Shown: piece by piece, positions 21,161-30,403 of the stretch
Layout of the letters: every line of letters begins with the position of its first letter
Numbering within the stretch: the stretch's first letter is position 1
DNA from: Armigeres subalbatus
Lineage: Eukaryota > Arthropoda > Insecta > Diptera > Culicidae
Direction: 5' to 3'
Assembly (NCBI RefSeq): GCF_024139115.2
Contig: NC_085141.1
Coordinates: 400,458,659 to 400,522,658 of the forward strand
Length of the DNA stretch: 64,000 nucleotides
Notes under the pieces: model-generated
Seen by the model: the letters and a program-made list of their open reading frames with translations, nothing else
Database searches by the model: none
Told to the model about the DNA's origin: nothing
Program-made: the position numbers and the translations under genes

Positions 21161-23308
21161 ATGCCATCCAACAGCCTAAATACCAATAAATCAGCTGGTA
21201 AGGATGGTATCGGAGCTGAGCTCATCAAGACGGGCCCGGAAAAGCTAGCCACTTGCCTGCACAAATTGATAGTCAGAATCTGGGAAACTGAACAGCTACC
21301 GGAGGAGTGGAAGGAAGGGGTTATATGCCCCATCTACAAGAAAGGCGACAAGCTGGAGTGTGAGAACTTTCGAGCGATCACCATCCTTAATGCCGCCTAC
21401 AAAGTGATATCCCAGATCATCTTCCGTCGTCTGTCACCATTAGTGAACGAGTTCGTGGGAATTTATCAAGCCGGCTTCGTTGACGGCCGCTCGACAACGG
21501 ACCAGATCTTTACTGTACGGCAAATCCTTCAAAAATGTCGTGAATACCAGGTCCCAACGCATCATCTGTTCGTTGATTTCAAGGCGGCATACGACAGTAT
21601 AGACCGCGTAGAGCTATGGAAAATTATGGACGAGAACAGCTTCTCTGGGAAGCTTACCAGATTGATCAAAGCAACGGTGGAGTGTGTGCAAAACTGTGTG
21701 AAGATTTCGGGCGAACACTCCAGTTCGTTCGAATCGCGCCTAGGACTAAGACAAGGTGATGGACTTTCGTGCCTGTTGTTCAACATTGCGTCATGCGGAC
21801 AGCCGGGGTACGATTTTCAACAGATCCAGTCAATTTATTTGTTTCGCGGATGACATGGACATTGTCGGCCGAACATTTGCAAAGGTGGCAGAACTGTACA
21901 CTAGGGCAGTTCAAATTTCAAAAATGTTCGAAAATTCCAACTCCCATATGTTTATTACCATCATTTTGATAATATAGGAGTCCTGGCAAAATTTCAGGCA
22001 ATTCGGTGGCCATTTAGGGGTGGCGCGAAGTCAATTTATGTTTATATGGAAATTTGTATGGGAAAAACTTAAAATTTGTTCAAATCCCCCTACAACTCTT
22101 AAATCGTGATGAATTCAAATAAACATCCACAACCTCCATTTTTGGAATCTATTTGAGCTCAACCAGTGGGTAACTCATTAATTTTGATTTATATTTCCAT
22201 TGCTACCTTGCGGCTAATTACACCATTTTAGCCATTTATCCCATATTCTCACTGTCAATATAACCGTTCAATCCACTCATAACTAATGTGTTATCCGGAG
22301 GTCTCATTTATATAGAATCCAAAAATGGAGGTTGGGGATTTTTATTTGAATTCATCACGATTTGACAGCTGTAGGGAGACTTGAATAAATTTTACGTTTT
22401 TCCCATACAAATTTCCATATAAACATAAATTGACTTCGCGCCACCCCTAAATGGCCACCGAATTGCCTGAAATTTTGCCAGGACTCCTATATTATCAAAA
22501 TGATGCTAATAGACATATGGGAGTTGGAATTTTCGAACATTTTTGAAATGTGAACTGCCCTACTGTACACCCGCCTGAAACGTGAAGCAACAAAAGTTGG
22601 ACTGGTGGTGAATGCGTCAAAGACAAAGTACATGCTTGTGGGCGGAACCGAGCGCGACAGGGCCCGCCTGGGAAGCAGTGTTACGATAGACGGGGATACC
22701 TTCGAGGTGGTCGAGGAATTCGTCTACCTCGGATCCTTGGTAACGGCTGATAACAATGTCAGTCGTGAAATACGAGGCGCATCATCTGTGGAAGTCGGGC
22801 CTACTACGTGCTCCAGAAGAAACTACGGTCAAAAAAGATTCGCCACCGCACCAAAAATGTCATATACAAGACGCTAATAAGACCGGTTGTTCTCTACGGA
22901 CATGAAACATGGACAATGCTCGAGGAGGACTTGCAAGCACTCGGAGTATTCGAGAGACGGGTGCTTAGGACCATCTTTGGCGGTGTGCAAGAAGACGGTG
23001 TGTGGCGGCGAAGAATGAACCATGAGCTCGCCCAACTCTACGGCGAACCCAGTATCCAGAAGGTAGCTAAAGCCGGAAGGGTACAATGGGTAGGACATGT
23101 TGCAAGAATGCCGGACAGCAACCCTGCAAAGATGGTGTTCGCTTCCGATCCGGCAGGTACGAGACGGCATCGTGGAGCGCAGCGAGCGAGATGGGCAGAC
23201 CAGGTGCAAAACGACTTGGCGAGCGTGGGGCGTATCCGAGGATGGAGAGATGCGGCCTCGAACCATGTATTGTGGCGTCAAATTGTTGATTCAGTGTTAT
23301 CTGTTTAG
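21161..23308 (+). pseudogene. RTE copy 1 reverse transcriptase and C-terminus
   Basis: RT motifs: NKSAGKDGIGAELIK, EEWKEGVICPIYKKGD, FRAITILNAAYKVISQI, QAGFVDGRSTTDQIF, motif A LFVDFKAAYDSI and motif B LGLRQGDGLSCLLFNIA. A deletion and frameshift follow, then motif C ICFADDMDIVG. Coding resumes after the MITE (22571 on) with LKREATKVGLVVNASKTKYM and FVYLGSLVT. After another frameshift come RRMNHELAQLYGEP, WVGHVARMPDSNP and the stop. The catalytic Asp residues survive but the frame is broken at least four times. Confidence 0.88.
21902..22562. mobile_element. Foldback MITE with exact 8-bp duplication inside RTE copy 1
   Basis: CTGTACAC flanks both sides (21894-21901, 22563-22570). The termini TAGGGCAGTTCA / TGAACTGCCCTA begin inverted arms that match over about 280 bp (for example CTCCTATATTATCAAAATGA on the right against its complement on the left). 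Precise excision rejoins the RT sequence as AELYT-RLKREA, matching copy 2. An 8-bp duplication points to the hAT superfamily or a similar transposase. Confidence 0.9.
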
Positions 23309-24151
23309 ATGTAGACTAAATAAATGAAAGCAGGGGGCAGCAGGGACTATGTCCAAGGGCTTGACGATCCCTCCCCAGGCCATCTGCGAGTTGTGGCGCC
23401 TGCCTAGGATGTGGTGGGGTTTGACAGTGGGCCCTGTTATACCTCTATAAAAAGCTGCATGAATCCGCAAGTAGATTCCGCCAAAGCGACCGTGTGCCGC
23501 TCAAAGCGCACAAGCCCAAGTCCTGGTGTTAGGTGGGATGTTAAACAGCCCTGACACGACGGCCCTCCGACGAGACAGGAGGTTTGCGCAGGCCCAATAA
23601 GCCGCCTTTAAAAACAACTATTACGAACGACATAGAAGATAACACGACTCGATACAATCGGCAACGACCTAGGCGACGAATAAAGGATCACGATTGGAAG
23701 CTTGGAACATGGAACTGCAAGTCGCTAGGCTTCGCAGGTTGCGACAGGATAATCTACGATGAATTACATCCCCGCAACTTCGATGTCGTAGCGCTGCAGG
23801 AAATCTGCTGGACAGGACAGAAAGTGTGGAAAAGCGGGCATCGAGCGGCTACCTTCTACCAAAGCTGTGGCACCACCAACGAGCTGGGAACCGGCTTCAT
23901 AGTGCTGGGAAAGATGCGCCAACGCGTGATTGGGTGGCAGCCAATCAACGCAAGGATGTGCAAGCTGAGGATAAAAGGCCGTTTCTTCAACTATAGCATC
24001 ATCAACGTGCACTGCCCACACGAAGGAAGATCCGACGACGAGAGAGAAGCGTTCTATGCGCAGCTGGAGTAGACATACGATGGATGCCCACTGCGGGACG
24101 TCAAAATCGTCATCGGTGACATGAACGCTCAGGTAGGAAGGGAGGAAATGT

Positions 24152-24785
24152 CCCAGTCAACATTTTGGTACATATAACTCTTGATATAGGTTATTATATA
24201 AGAACCAACTAAATCGTATATAATGCACAGAATGGCTATATACGTACCAAAGTGGAGGCGATATAGGTACATACGAGTTTTATTTCACGATTTTTCCCGA
24301 CATCATACGAACAGTATTACGATTAAACATTAAAATATAAAAAATAAAAAAAAATCTTACCAGCACCAAGTCTCGAACATGCGATCTTTGGATTTGCAGG
24401 CGGATACTCTACCACGGCACCATAGTGCGTATCTTGAAGTGAGTCGGATTTTTGTCCAACATAAACTCCACAATTTATATCTTTAAAACTGCTTGAAACT
24501 TCTGCAAGCCACTTGGACTCAGGTGGTTTCGATTGTATTACGATTCACGTAGACATTCATTCGCACTGATATAGGATATTACAAGGAATATAAGTCATTA
24601 TGAGTTTTTATTTACACAATTACGATTGATTTCCACTATGGTAAAAATTATCGTATATGATACGTTCAATACAACATTTGTCGACAATAAACTGATAAAG
24701 TTTGATATGCAGTGCGATTTAGATTTTTAATGGACGCAAATGCGACTTTATTTGTTGTTTGTTATACGATATGTGGTTTACTGGG
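24152..24785. mobile_element. MITE-like insert in RTE copy 2 endonuclease
   Basis: Ends CCCAGTCAAC and GTTTACTGGG form an imperfect 10-bp inverted repeat. Candidate GT duplications lie at 24150-24151 and 24786-24787. Removing the insert restores REEM-YRPVIGPD in the endonuclease. The interior is AT-rich, has no coding frame and includes a tRNA-like stretch at 24361-24426. Confidence 0.72.
24361..24426 (-). ncRNA. tRNA-like segment inside MITE
   Basis: On the minus strand GGTGCCGTGGTAGAG resembles an A-box region and GCATGTTCGAGAC a B-box, with spacing typical of a tRNA. An A/T-rich run follows. The acceptor ends do not pair well. A tRNA-derived relic captured by the element is the simplest reading. 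Confidence 0.35.
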
Positions 24786-25585
24786 GTATAGACCGGTCAT
24801 CGGACCGGATAGTCTGCATACCGTATCGAACGACATCGACCAACGATGCATAAACTTTGCAGCCTCCCGCGGAATGGTAGTCCGAAGCACTTTCTTCCCC
24901 CGCAAGAATATCCACAACGTCACATGGAAATCACCTAATCAAGTAACGGAAAACCAATTCGACCACGTTCTAATCGACGGTAAATTCTTCTCAGACATCA
25001 CGAACGTACGCACTTACCGCAGTGCGAATATTGAATCCGACCACTACCTCGTTGCAGTATGTCTGCGCTCAAAACTCTCGACGGTGATCAACATGCGTCG
25101 GAGTCGTCCGCCGCGGCTTAACATTGGGCGGCTACAAGACGGTAGACTAGCCCAAGACTACGCGCAGCAGCTGGAAGTGGCACTCCCAACGGAAGAGCAG
25201 CTAGGCGAAGCATCTCTTGAAGATGGCTGGAGAGATATTCGATCCGCCATTGGAAGCACCGCAACCGCTGCACTAGGCACGGTGGCTCCGGATCAGAGAA
25301 ACGACTGGTATGACGGCGAATGTGAGCAGTTAGTTGAGGAGAAGAATGCAGCATGGGCGAGATTACTGCAACACCGCACGAGGGCGAACAAGGTACGATA
25401 CAAACGGGCGCGGAACAGACAAAACTCGATTTTCCGGAGGAAAAGCGCCAGCAGGAAGATCGAGACCGTGAAGAGACGGAGGAACTGTACCGCGCTAATA
25501 ACGCACGAAAATTCTATGAGAAGTTGAACCGTTCACGTAAAGGTATAAGGACATAAACGGGAACCTTCTTACAAACGAGCGTGAG

Positions 25586-27194
25586 ATGATCCAAAGGTGG
25601 CGGCAGCACTACGAAGAGCACCTGAATGGCGATATGGCAGACAACGGTGGCGGTATGGTAATGAACCTAGGAGCACGCGCGCAGGACATGCGACTTCCGG
25701 CTCCGAATCTCCAGGAAATCCAGGAGGAGATCGGCCGGCTGAAAAACAACAAAGCCCCTGGAGTTGACCAACTACCAGGAGAGCTGTTTAAACACGGTGG
25801 TGAGGCACTGGCTAGAGCGCTGCACTGGGTGATTACCAAGGTTTGGGAGGATGAGGTTCTGCCGCAGGAGTGGATGGAAGGTGTCGTGTGTCCCATCTAC
25901 AAATAGGGCGATAAGCTGGATTGTAGCAACTACCGCGCAATCACATTGCTGAACGCCGCCTACAAGGTACTCTCCCAAATTTTATGCCGCCGACTAACAC
26001 CAATTGCAAGAGAGTTCGTGGGGTAGTACCAAGCAGGATTTATGAGTGAACGCTCTACCACAGATCAGGTGTTCGCCGTACGTCAGGTATTGCAGAAATG
26101 TCGCGAACACAACGTTCCCACACATCATCTATTTATCGACTTCAAAGCCGCATATGATACAATCGATCGGGACCATCTATGGCAGCTAATGCACGAAAAC
26201 GGATTTCCGGATAAACTGATACGGTTGATCAAGGCGACGATGGATCGGGTGATGTGCGTAGTTCGAGTTTCAGGGGCATTCTCGAGTCCCTTCGAAACGC
26301 GTAGAGGGTTACGGCAAGATGATGGTCTTTCGTGTCTGCTATTCAACATCGCTTTGGAGGGAGTAATACGAAGGGCAGGGATTGACACGAGTGGTACGAT
26401 TTTCACGAAGTCCGTCCAGTTATTTGGTTTCGCCGACGACATTGATATCATGGCACGTAACTTTGAGAAGATGGAGGAAGCCTACATCAGACTGAAGAGG
26501 GAAGCTAAGCGGATCGGACTAGTCATCAACACGTCGAAGACGAAGTACATGATAAGAAGAGGTTCAAGAGAAGACAATGTGAGCCACCCACCGCGAGTTT
26601 GCATCGGTGGTGACGAAATCGAGGTGGTAGAAGAATTTGTGTACTTGGGCTCACTGGTGACTGCCGAAAATGACACCAGCAGAGAAATTCGGAGACGCAT
26701 AGTGGCTGGAAATCGTACGTACTTTGGACTCCGCAAGACGCTCCGATCGAATAGAGTTCGCCGCCGTACCAAACTGACAATCTACAAAACGCTAATTAGA
26801 CCGGTAGTCCGCACTTGGAGTTTTCGAAAGGAAAGTGCCGTGTACCATCTATGGTGGGGTGCAGATGGCGGACGGTACGTGGAGGAGGCGAATGAACCAC
26901 GAATTGCATCAGCTGTTGGGAGAACCATCCATCGTTCACACCGCGAAAATCGGACGACTGCGATGGGCCGGACACGTAGCCAGAATGTCGGACAGTAACC
27001 CGGTGAAAATGGTTCTCGACAACGATCCGACGGGCACAAGAAGGCGAGGTGCGCAGCGGGCAAGGTGGATCGATCAGGTGGAAGATGACTTGCGGACCCT
27101 CCGTAGACTGCGTGGTTGGCGACGTGTAGCCATGGACCGAGCCGAATGGAGAAGACTCTTATATACCGCACAGGCCACTTCGGCCTTAGTCTGA
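25586..27194 (+). pseudogene. RTE copy 2 reverse transcriptase and C-terminus
   Basis: GRLKNNKAPGVDQLPGELFK, EWMEGVVCPIYK, a TAG stop (about 25905), NYRAITLLNAAYKVLSQI, another TAG (about 26025), and then an uninterrupted stretch. That stretch has SERSTTDQVFAVRQV, motif A LFIDFKAAYDTID, motif B RGLRQDDGLSCLLFNIA (Asp replaces the usual Gly) and motif C GFADDIDIMARNF. It continues to KTLIRPVV, and after a deletion and frameshift ends with RRMNHELHQLLGEP and WAGHVARMSDSNP. The C-terminal 360 bp are open. Confidence 0.88.
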
Positions 27195-27204
27195 TTAAAT
27201 AAAT

Positions 27205-27945
27205 AATAACTAGTCATCAACACGTCGAAGACGAAGTACATGATAGGAAAAGGCTCAAGAGAGGTCAATATAAGCCACCCACCACGAGTTTCTATCGGTG
27301 GTGACGAAATCGAGGTGGTTGAAGAATTCGTGTACTTGGGCTCACTGGTGACCGCCGATAACGATACCAGCAGAGAAATTCGGAGGCGCATAGCGCAAGA
27401 CGCTCCGATCGAATAGAGTTCGCCGCCGTACCAAACTGACTATCTACAAAACGCTTATAAGACCGGTAATTCTCTACGGACACGAGACCTGGACGCTGCT
27501 CGTGGAGTACCAACGCGCCCTGGGTGCTTATGAAAGGCGAGTGTTGCATACCAACTATGGTGGGGAGCAGTTGGCGGACGGTACGCGGAGGATGCGAATG
27601 AACCACGAGTTGCATCAGCTGTTGGGAGAACCATCCATCGTTCACACCGCGAAAATCGGAAGACTGCGGTGGGCCGGGCACGTAGCCAGAATGTCGGACA
27701 GTAATCCGGTGAAAATGGTTCTCGACAACGATCCGACGGGAACAAGAAGGCGAGGTGCACAGCGCGCAAGGTGGATCGATCAGGTGGAGGACGATTTGCG
27801 GACCCTCCGCAGACTGCGTGGTTGGCGAAGTGCAGCCATGGACCAAGCTGAATGGAGAAGACTTTTATGGGCAGCACAGGCCACTCCGGCCTTAGTCTGA
27901 TAATAAATAAAATAAAATAAATGAAATGAAATAAATGAATGAGTA
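27205..27945 (+). mobile_element. RTE copy 3, 5'-truncated, head-to-tail with copy 2
   Basis: Begins abruptly within the RT thumb region at a sequence also present at 26519 (CTAGTCATCAACACGTCGAA) and runs to the same end, finishing with an (AAATAAATG)n tail. Identity to the corresponding part of copy 2 is high. It carries the ETWTLL-equivalent segment (LYGHETWTLLVEY) that copy 2 has lost. 5' truncation is normal for LINE insertion; a slippage or recombination duplication is also possible. Confidence 0.82.
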
Positions 27946-27949
27946 CTAA

Positions 27950-28790
27950 GAAGTGAGAAGTGAAAAGCGAACAGTGATAATTGAGAAATAGTGCATAGTG
28001 AGACTCGCTCTAACTCATTCTCACTCACTCGCTCTAACTCATTCTCACTCACTCGCTGTAACTCATTCTCACTCACTCGCTCTAACAAATTCTCACTCAC
28101 TCGCTCTAACTCATTCTCACTCACTCGCTCTAACTCATTCTCACTCACTTTCTCTCACTCATTCACTCTCTCATTCACTCACTCAATCTCACTCATACAC
28201 CAATGTAAATAAATACTAAGGTATGGAAATCCATATATTGTGTGCGTGCCTTTTGTGTATGGCGAAAAAGCTTTCACTACTACATTCGAGCGAGCTCCCG
28301 TAAGAAGCCGTGCAAATATGTACGTCACCATTTGCTGTTTACATTTTTCATCATCCACTAATACACTTGCATTTGGTCTTCTTCCTCACCTTCTATTTAT
28401 TCTCATTGCTCATACACACATTCTCACTCACTAGCTCAATCTCACTCACTCACTCACATTCACTAACTCTGGCTTACTCACTTATTCACTCTCACTCAAT
28501 CACTCACTAACTCTTTCTCACTCACTCACTCTCTCTCTCTTTCACGTACTTTCACACACACTCATTCTCACTCACTCACTCAACCTCACACACTCATTTT
28601 CACTTACTCACGAATTCTCACTCACTCACTTTCACTCAATCACTCACTTTGACTTACTCACCCACTCTCACTTACTCATTTTCACTCACTCGCTCACTCA
28701 TTTCCTCTTTCTCTCCCACTCAATCGCTCTCTCTCAATCATTCTCTCCCTTTCTCTCGCTATATCTCCCTCTTCTCGTTATCTGTCTAAC
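27950..28790. repeat. 24-bp minisatellite grading into CACT-rich simple sequence
   Basis: From 28005 to 28150 the unit CTCGCTCTAACTCATTCTCA plus four bases recurs about six times. The rest, apart from a unique stretch at 28200-28420, is irregular (TCAC)n, CTCT and CACACT sequence. Confidence 0.85.
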
Positions 28791-28799
28791 TCTTGTACA

Positions 28800-29025
28800 A
28801 AAGAAATCCGAACCAAAACCCCGAAGTGTAAACTCAAGCACGGGCGAGGATACGCAGATTCTCAAATCCCGAAGCAAAATCCTGAAGTGTAAACCCAATC
28901 ACGGAAAATGTTTTGACAGTGGAGACTTATCGGCGGAAAATTTTCCCTGACAAAACCCGGAGCAAAATTTGTTTGCCGAGTTTCTACTGCAAAATTTTGT
29001 TTTTACCGAAATATTAGTTTTAATA
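28800..29025. other. Unassigned DNA with paired short repeats
   Basis: Two similar 35-bp stretches at about 28806 and 28866 (CCGAA..AAA.CC.GAAGTGTAAAC) suggest a small direct repeat. Nothing else seen. Confidence 0.35.
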
Positions 29026-29031
29026 CAAATT

Positions 29032-29186
29032 ATACTAAAGACACACTGGTGGTACAAGTACCACGGTTATATACCCTAGTACATATTGTACCATGGTTTT
29101 CCACGTTGTACCAGCATGGTACAAGGTGACACACTAGTGGTACAACTTGTACCATGGTACGAATACCACCAGTGTGTCATTAGTAT
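29032..29186. mobile_element. Foldback MITE of the GTGTGTC/GACACAC type
   Basis: Left arm ATACTAAAGACACACTGGTG is the inverse of right arm CACCAGTGTGTCATTAGTAT, and the interior contains further complementary TGGTACAA/TTGTACCA units, giving a nearly self-complementary 155-bp element. A truncated arm lies at 18640. Confidence 0.75.
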
Positions 29187-29357
29187 TAGGAAAGCTTTGA
29201 TCACCGCGTGACTTTATCGTAATTAATTTAATTTCGATAAATATTAGTTTTTTAGTTGATCACAAATGATTGTCAGTAATAAATTCCCGAGTTTCGGTAA
29301 AAAATTATCATTATTATTTATTCTGACGTTTTCCTATTTTAACTGAACAAATCATTT

Positions 29358-29581
29358 CAAGACAAAATTTACAAAACGACTTATCTGCTTTTGTAAACAA
29401 AGATTCAAACGACGATTTGACGAATCTGATTGCTCTCCCACGCAAACCAGCACCACCAATAGGTAGATGAAGGTTTCCGTTAACTGTTGATGGTGTTGGT
29501 TTGCGTGGGAGTGCTATCAGATTCGTCAAATCGTCGTTTGAATCTTTGTTTACAAAAGCAGATAAGTCGTTTTTTGTCTTG
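29358..29581. mobile_element. Foldback MITE with ATTT flanks
   Basis: Ends CAAGACAAAA and TTTTGTCTTG start inverted arms of about 95 bp (including CTCCCACGCAAACCA / TGGTTTGCGTGGGAG). ATTT flanks both sides (29354-29357, 29582-29585). One arm recurs in diverged form at 57500-57600. Confidence 0.8.
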
Positions 29582-29589
29582 ATTTAATC

Positions 29590-30025
29590 CCTAAAATACT
29601 GAACAGCACAAAAAGTCGGTATGGATTCTCCTCAGCGGGTGGTTATTAACGTACACAATATAAAATTTATTTGTAAATTTTTTTTTTTATATTTTTGTCA
29701 ATAAAAATGTGTGGATTTTTATTAGTGTATGTTTTGACCGCAACAAATTTTTTTTTTGCGTGAGGGAAAGGAAAAGAAAACTCTACCCAAAATTGGGTAA
29801 AAGTTTATGTGATATTCTCATTTTGGGTAAATATCTGGCCGTGTGTAGAATCCTTGAATCATTGATACACACGCATACTTTTTCGCCTTTTTCGAGTACA
29901 AACCTGAATCAACAAAAACAAAGACGCAATATTTTCATTGAAGTTTAGCCAAGTGCAAAGAAATTTTTCAAAAGGGTTGGATTATTTTGTTTTCCTGGTG
30001 ATTTGGTATATTTTGAAGTTCCAGA
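29590..30025 (+). promoter_or_regulatory. Upstream region of WRNIP1
   Basis: This is the interval between the last MITE and the WRNIP1 start codon, so promoter and leader must lie here or further left. I see no convincing TATA box. An AG just before the ATG (TTCCAG, 30019-30024) after a T-rich stretch could be an acceptor for a leader intron. Two TTGGGTAAA-type motifs (29800, 29828) belong to a dispersed repeat. Confidence 0.35.
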
Positions 30026-30403
30026 ATGGCAGAAGAGCCTCAGGCTTCATCGTCCTGCACCCGGTCGGTTTGTCCGGTGTGCGACAAGCTGTTCCCAATG
30101 GCTGACATCGAGGGCCATGTCGATCGGTGTTTGTTTTTGAATTCAACCGATCCTAACGATGCGGGGCCGGTAGCGCCGCCGGAATCAACGAACGGAACTC
30201 CTGAAATCGTTGCCAATGGAAGGGAAGCAAAACGAAGCTTCAGCATTTTTAACAAGAGTCCGATTATTGCTAATCAGAAACGATTGAGGTCGGCGACGAA
30301 TCAGAATGGAAACAATGGACGGATTCCGATGAGCGCCGAAGAGATCGAGAAAACAGTGATTGATCTATCGGATGAAGAGCGAGAAAATTCACAGCAGAAT
30401 AAG
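30026..30403 (+). CDS. WRNIP1: WRNIP1 coding exon 1 (UBZ4 finger)
   Basis: ATG with an acceptable context (CCAGAATGGC), 126 complete codons, donor GTTTGTG after ...QQNK (phase 0). It carries the CxxC...HxxxC ubiquitin-binding finger and an acidic VIDLSDEE stretch at the end, which resembles a SUMO-interacting motif (inference). Confidence 0.93.

Larger units (their letters stand above)
19690..23330 (+). mobile_element. RTE-type LINE (JAM1-like), copy 1, decayed
   Basis: Endonuclease plus reverse transcriptase with no gag-like ORF or RNase H, as in the RTE clade. It has a GC-rich leader from about 19690 and an endonuclease at about 19930-20680. The linker lies at 20680-21160, the RT at 21161-22900 (split by a MITE), and the C-terminal region ends at a stop at 23306-23308, followed by a TAAATAAATG tail. 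Multiple frameshifts make it inactive. GC content is clearly above its surroundings. The next copy begins immediately after the tail. Confidence 0.88.
23584..25527 (+). pseudogene. RTE copy 2 endonuclease and linker
   Basis: TWNCKSLGFAGCDRIIYDEL, VVALQEICWTGQ, GTTNELGTGFIVLGK, YSIINVHCPHEGRSD, a TAG stop at 24070-24072 and IVIGDMNAQVGREEM lead to the MITE at 24152. After it the frame continues YRPVIGPDSLHTVSND, FDHVLIDGKFFSD and NIESDHYLVAV (catalytic Asp-His), then the charged linker RNDWYDGECEQLVEEKNAAW. A frameshift lies near 25350-25530. The domain order is complete. Confidence 0.87.
23335..27200 (+). mobile_element. RTE-type LINE (JAM1-like), copy 2, decayed
   Basis: Starts directly after the tail of copy 1 with a GC-rich leader (23335-23640) and runs through endonuclease, linker, RT and C-terminus to a stop near 27195 and an AATAAATAATA tail. 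It differs from copy 1 by a few tens of percent at protein level (compare LGDLNAQ/GDMNAQ and FVYLGSLVTA regions), so it is a separate family member and not a recent tandem duplication. It carries a 634-bp insert in the endonuclease. Confidence 0.88.

Noticed and set aside
26125..27877. Long minus-strand open frames opposite RTE copies 2 and 3
   Set aside because: They are antisense shadows of the GC-rich LINE coding sequence; no domain is recognisable.
28005..28150. Regular repeat as a CRISPR-like array
   Set aside because: The units are contiguous without unique spacers and the genome is eukaryotic.
28005..28219. Serine/histidine-rich frames
   Set aside because: Translations of the 24-bp minisatellite.
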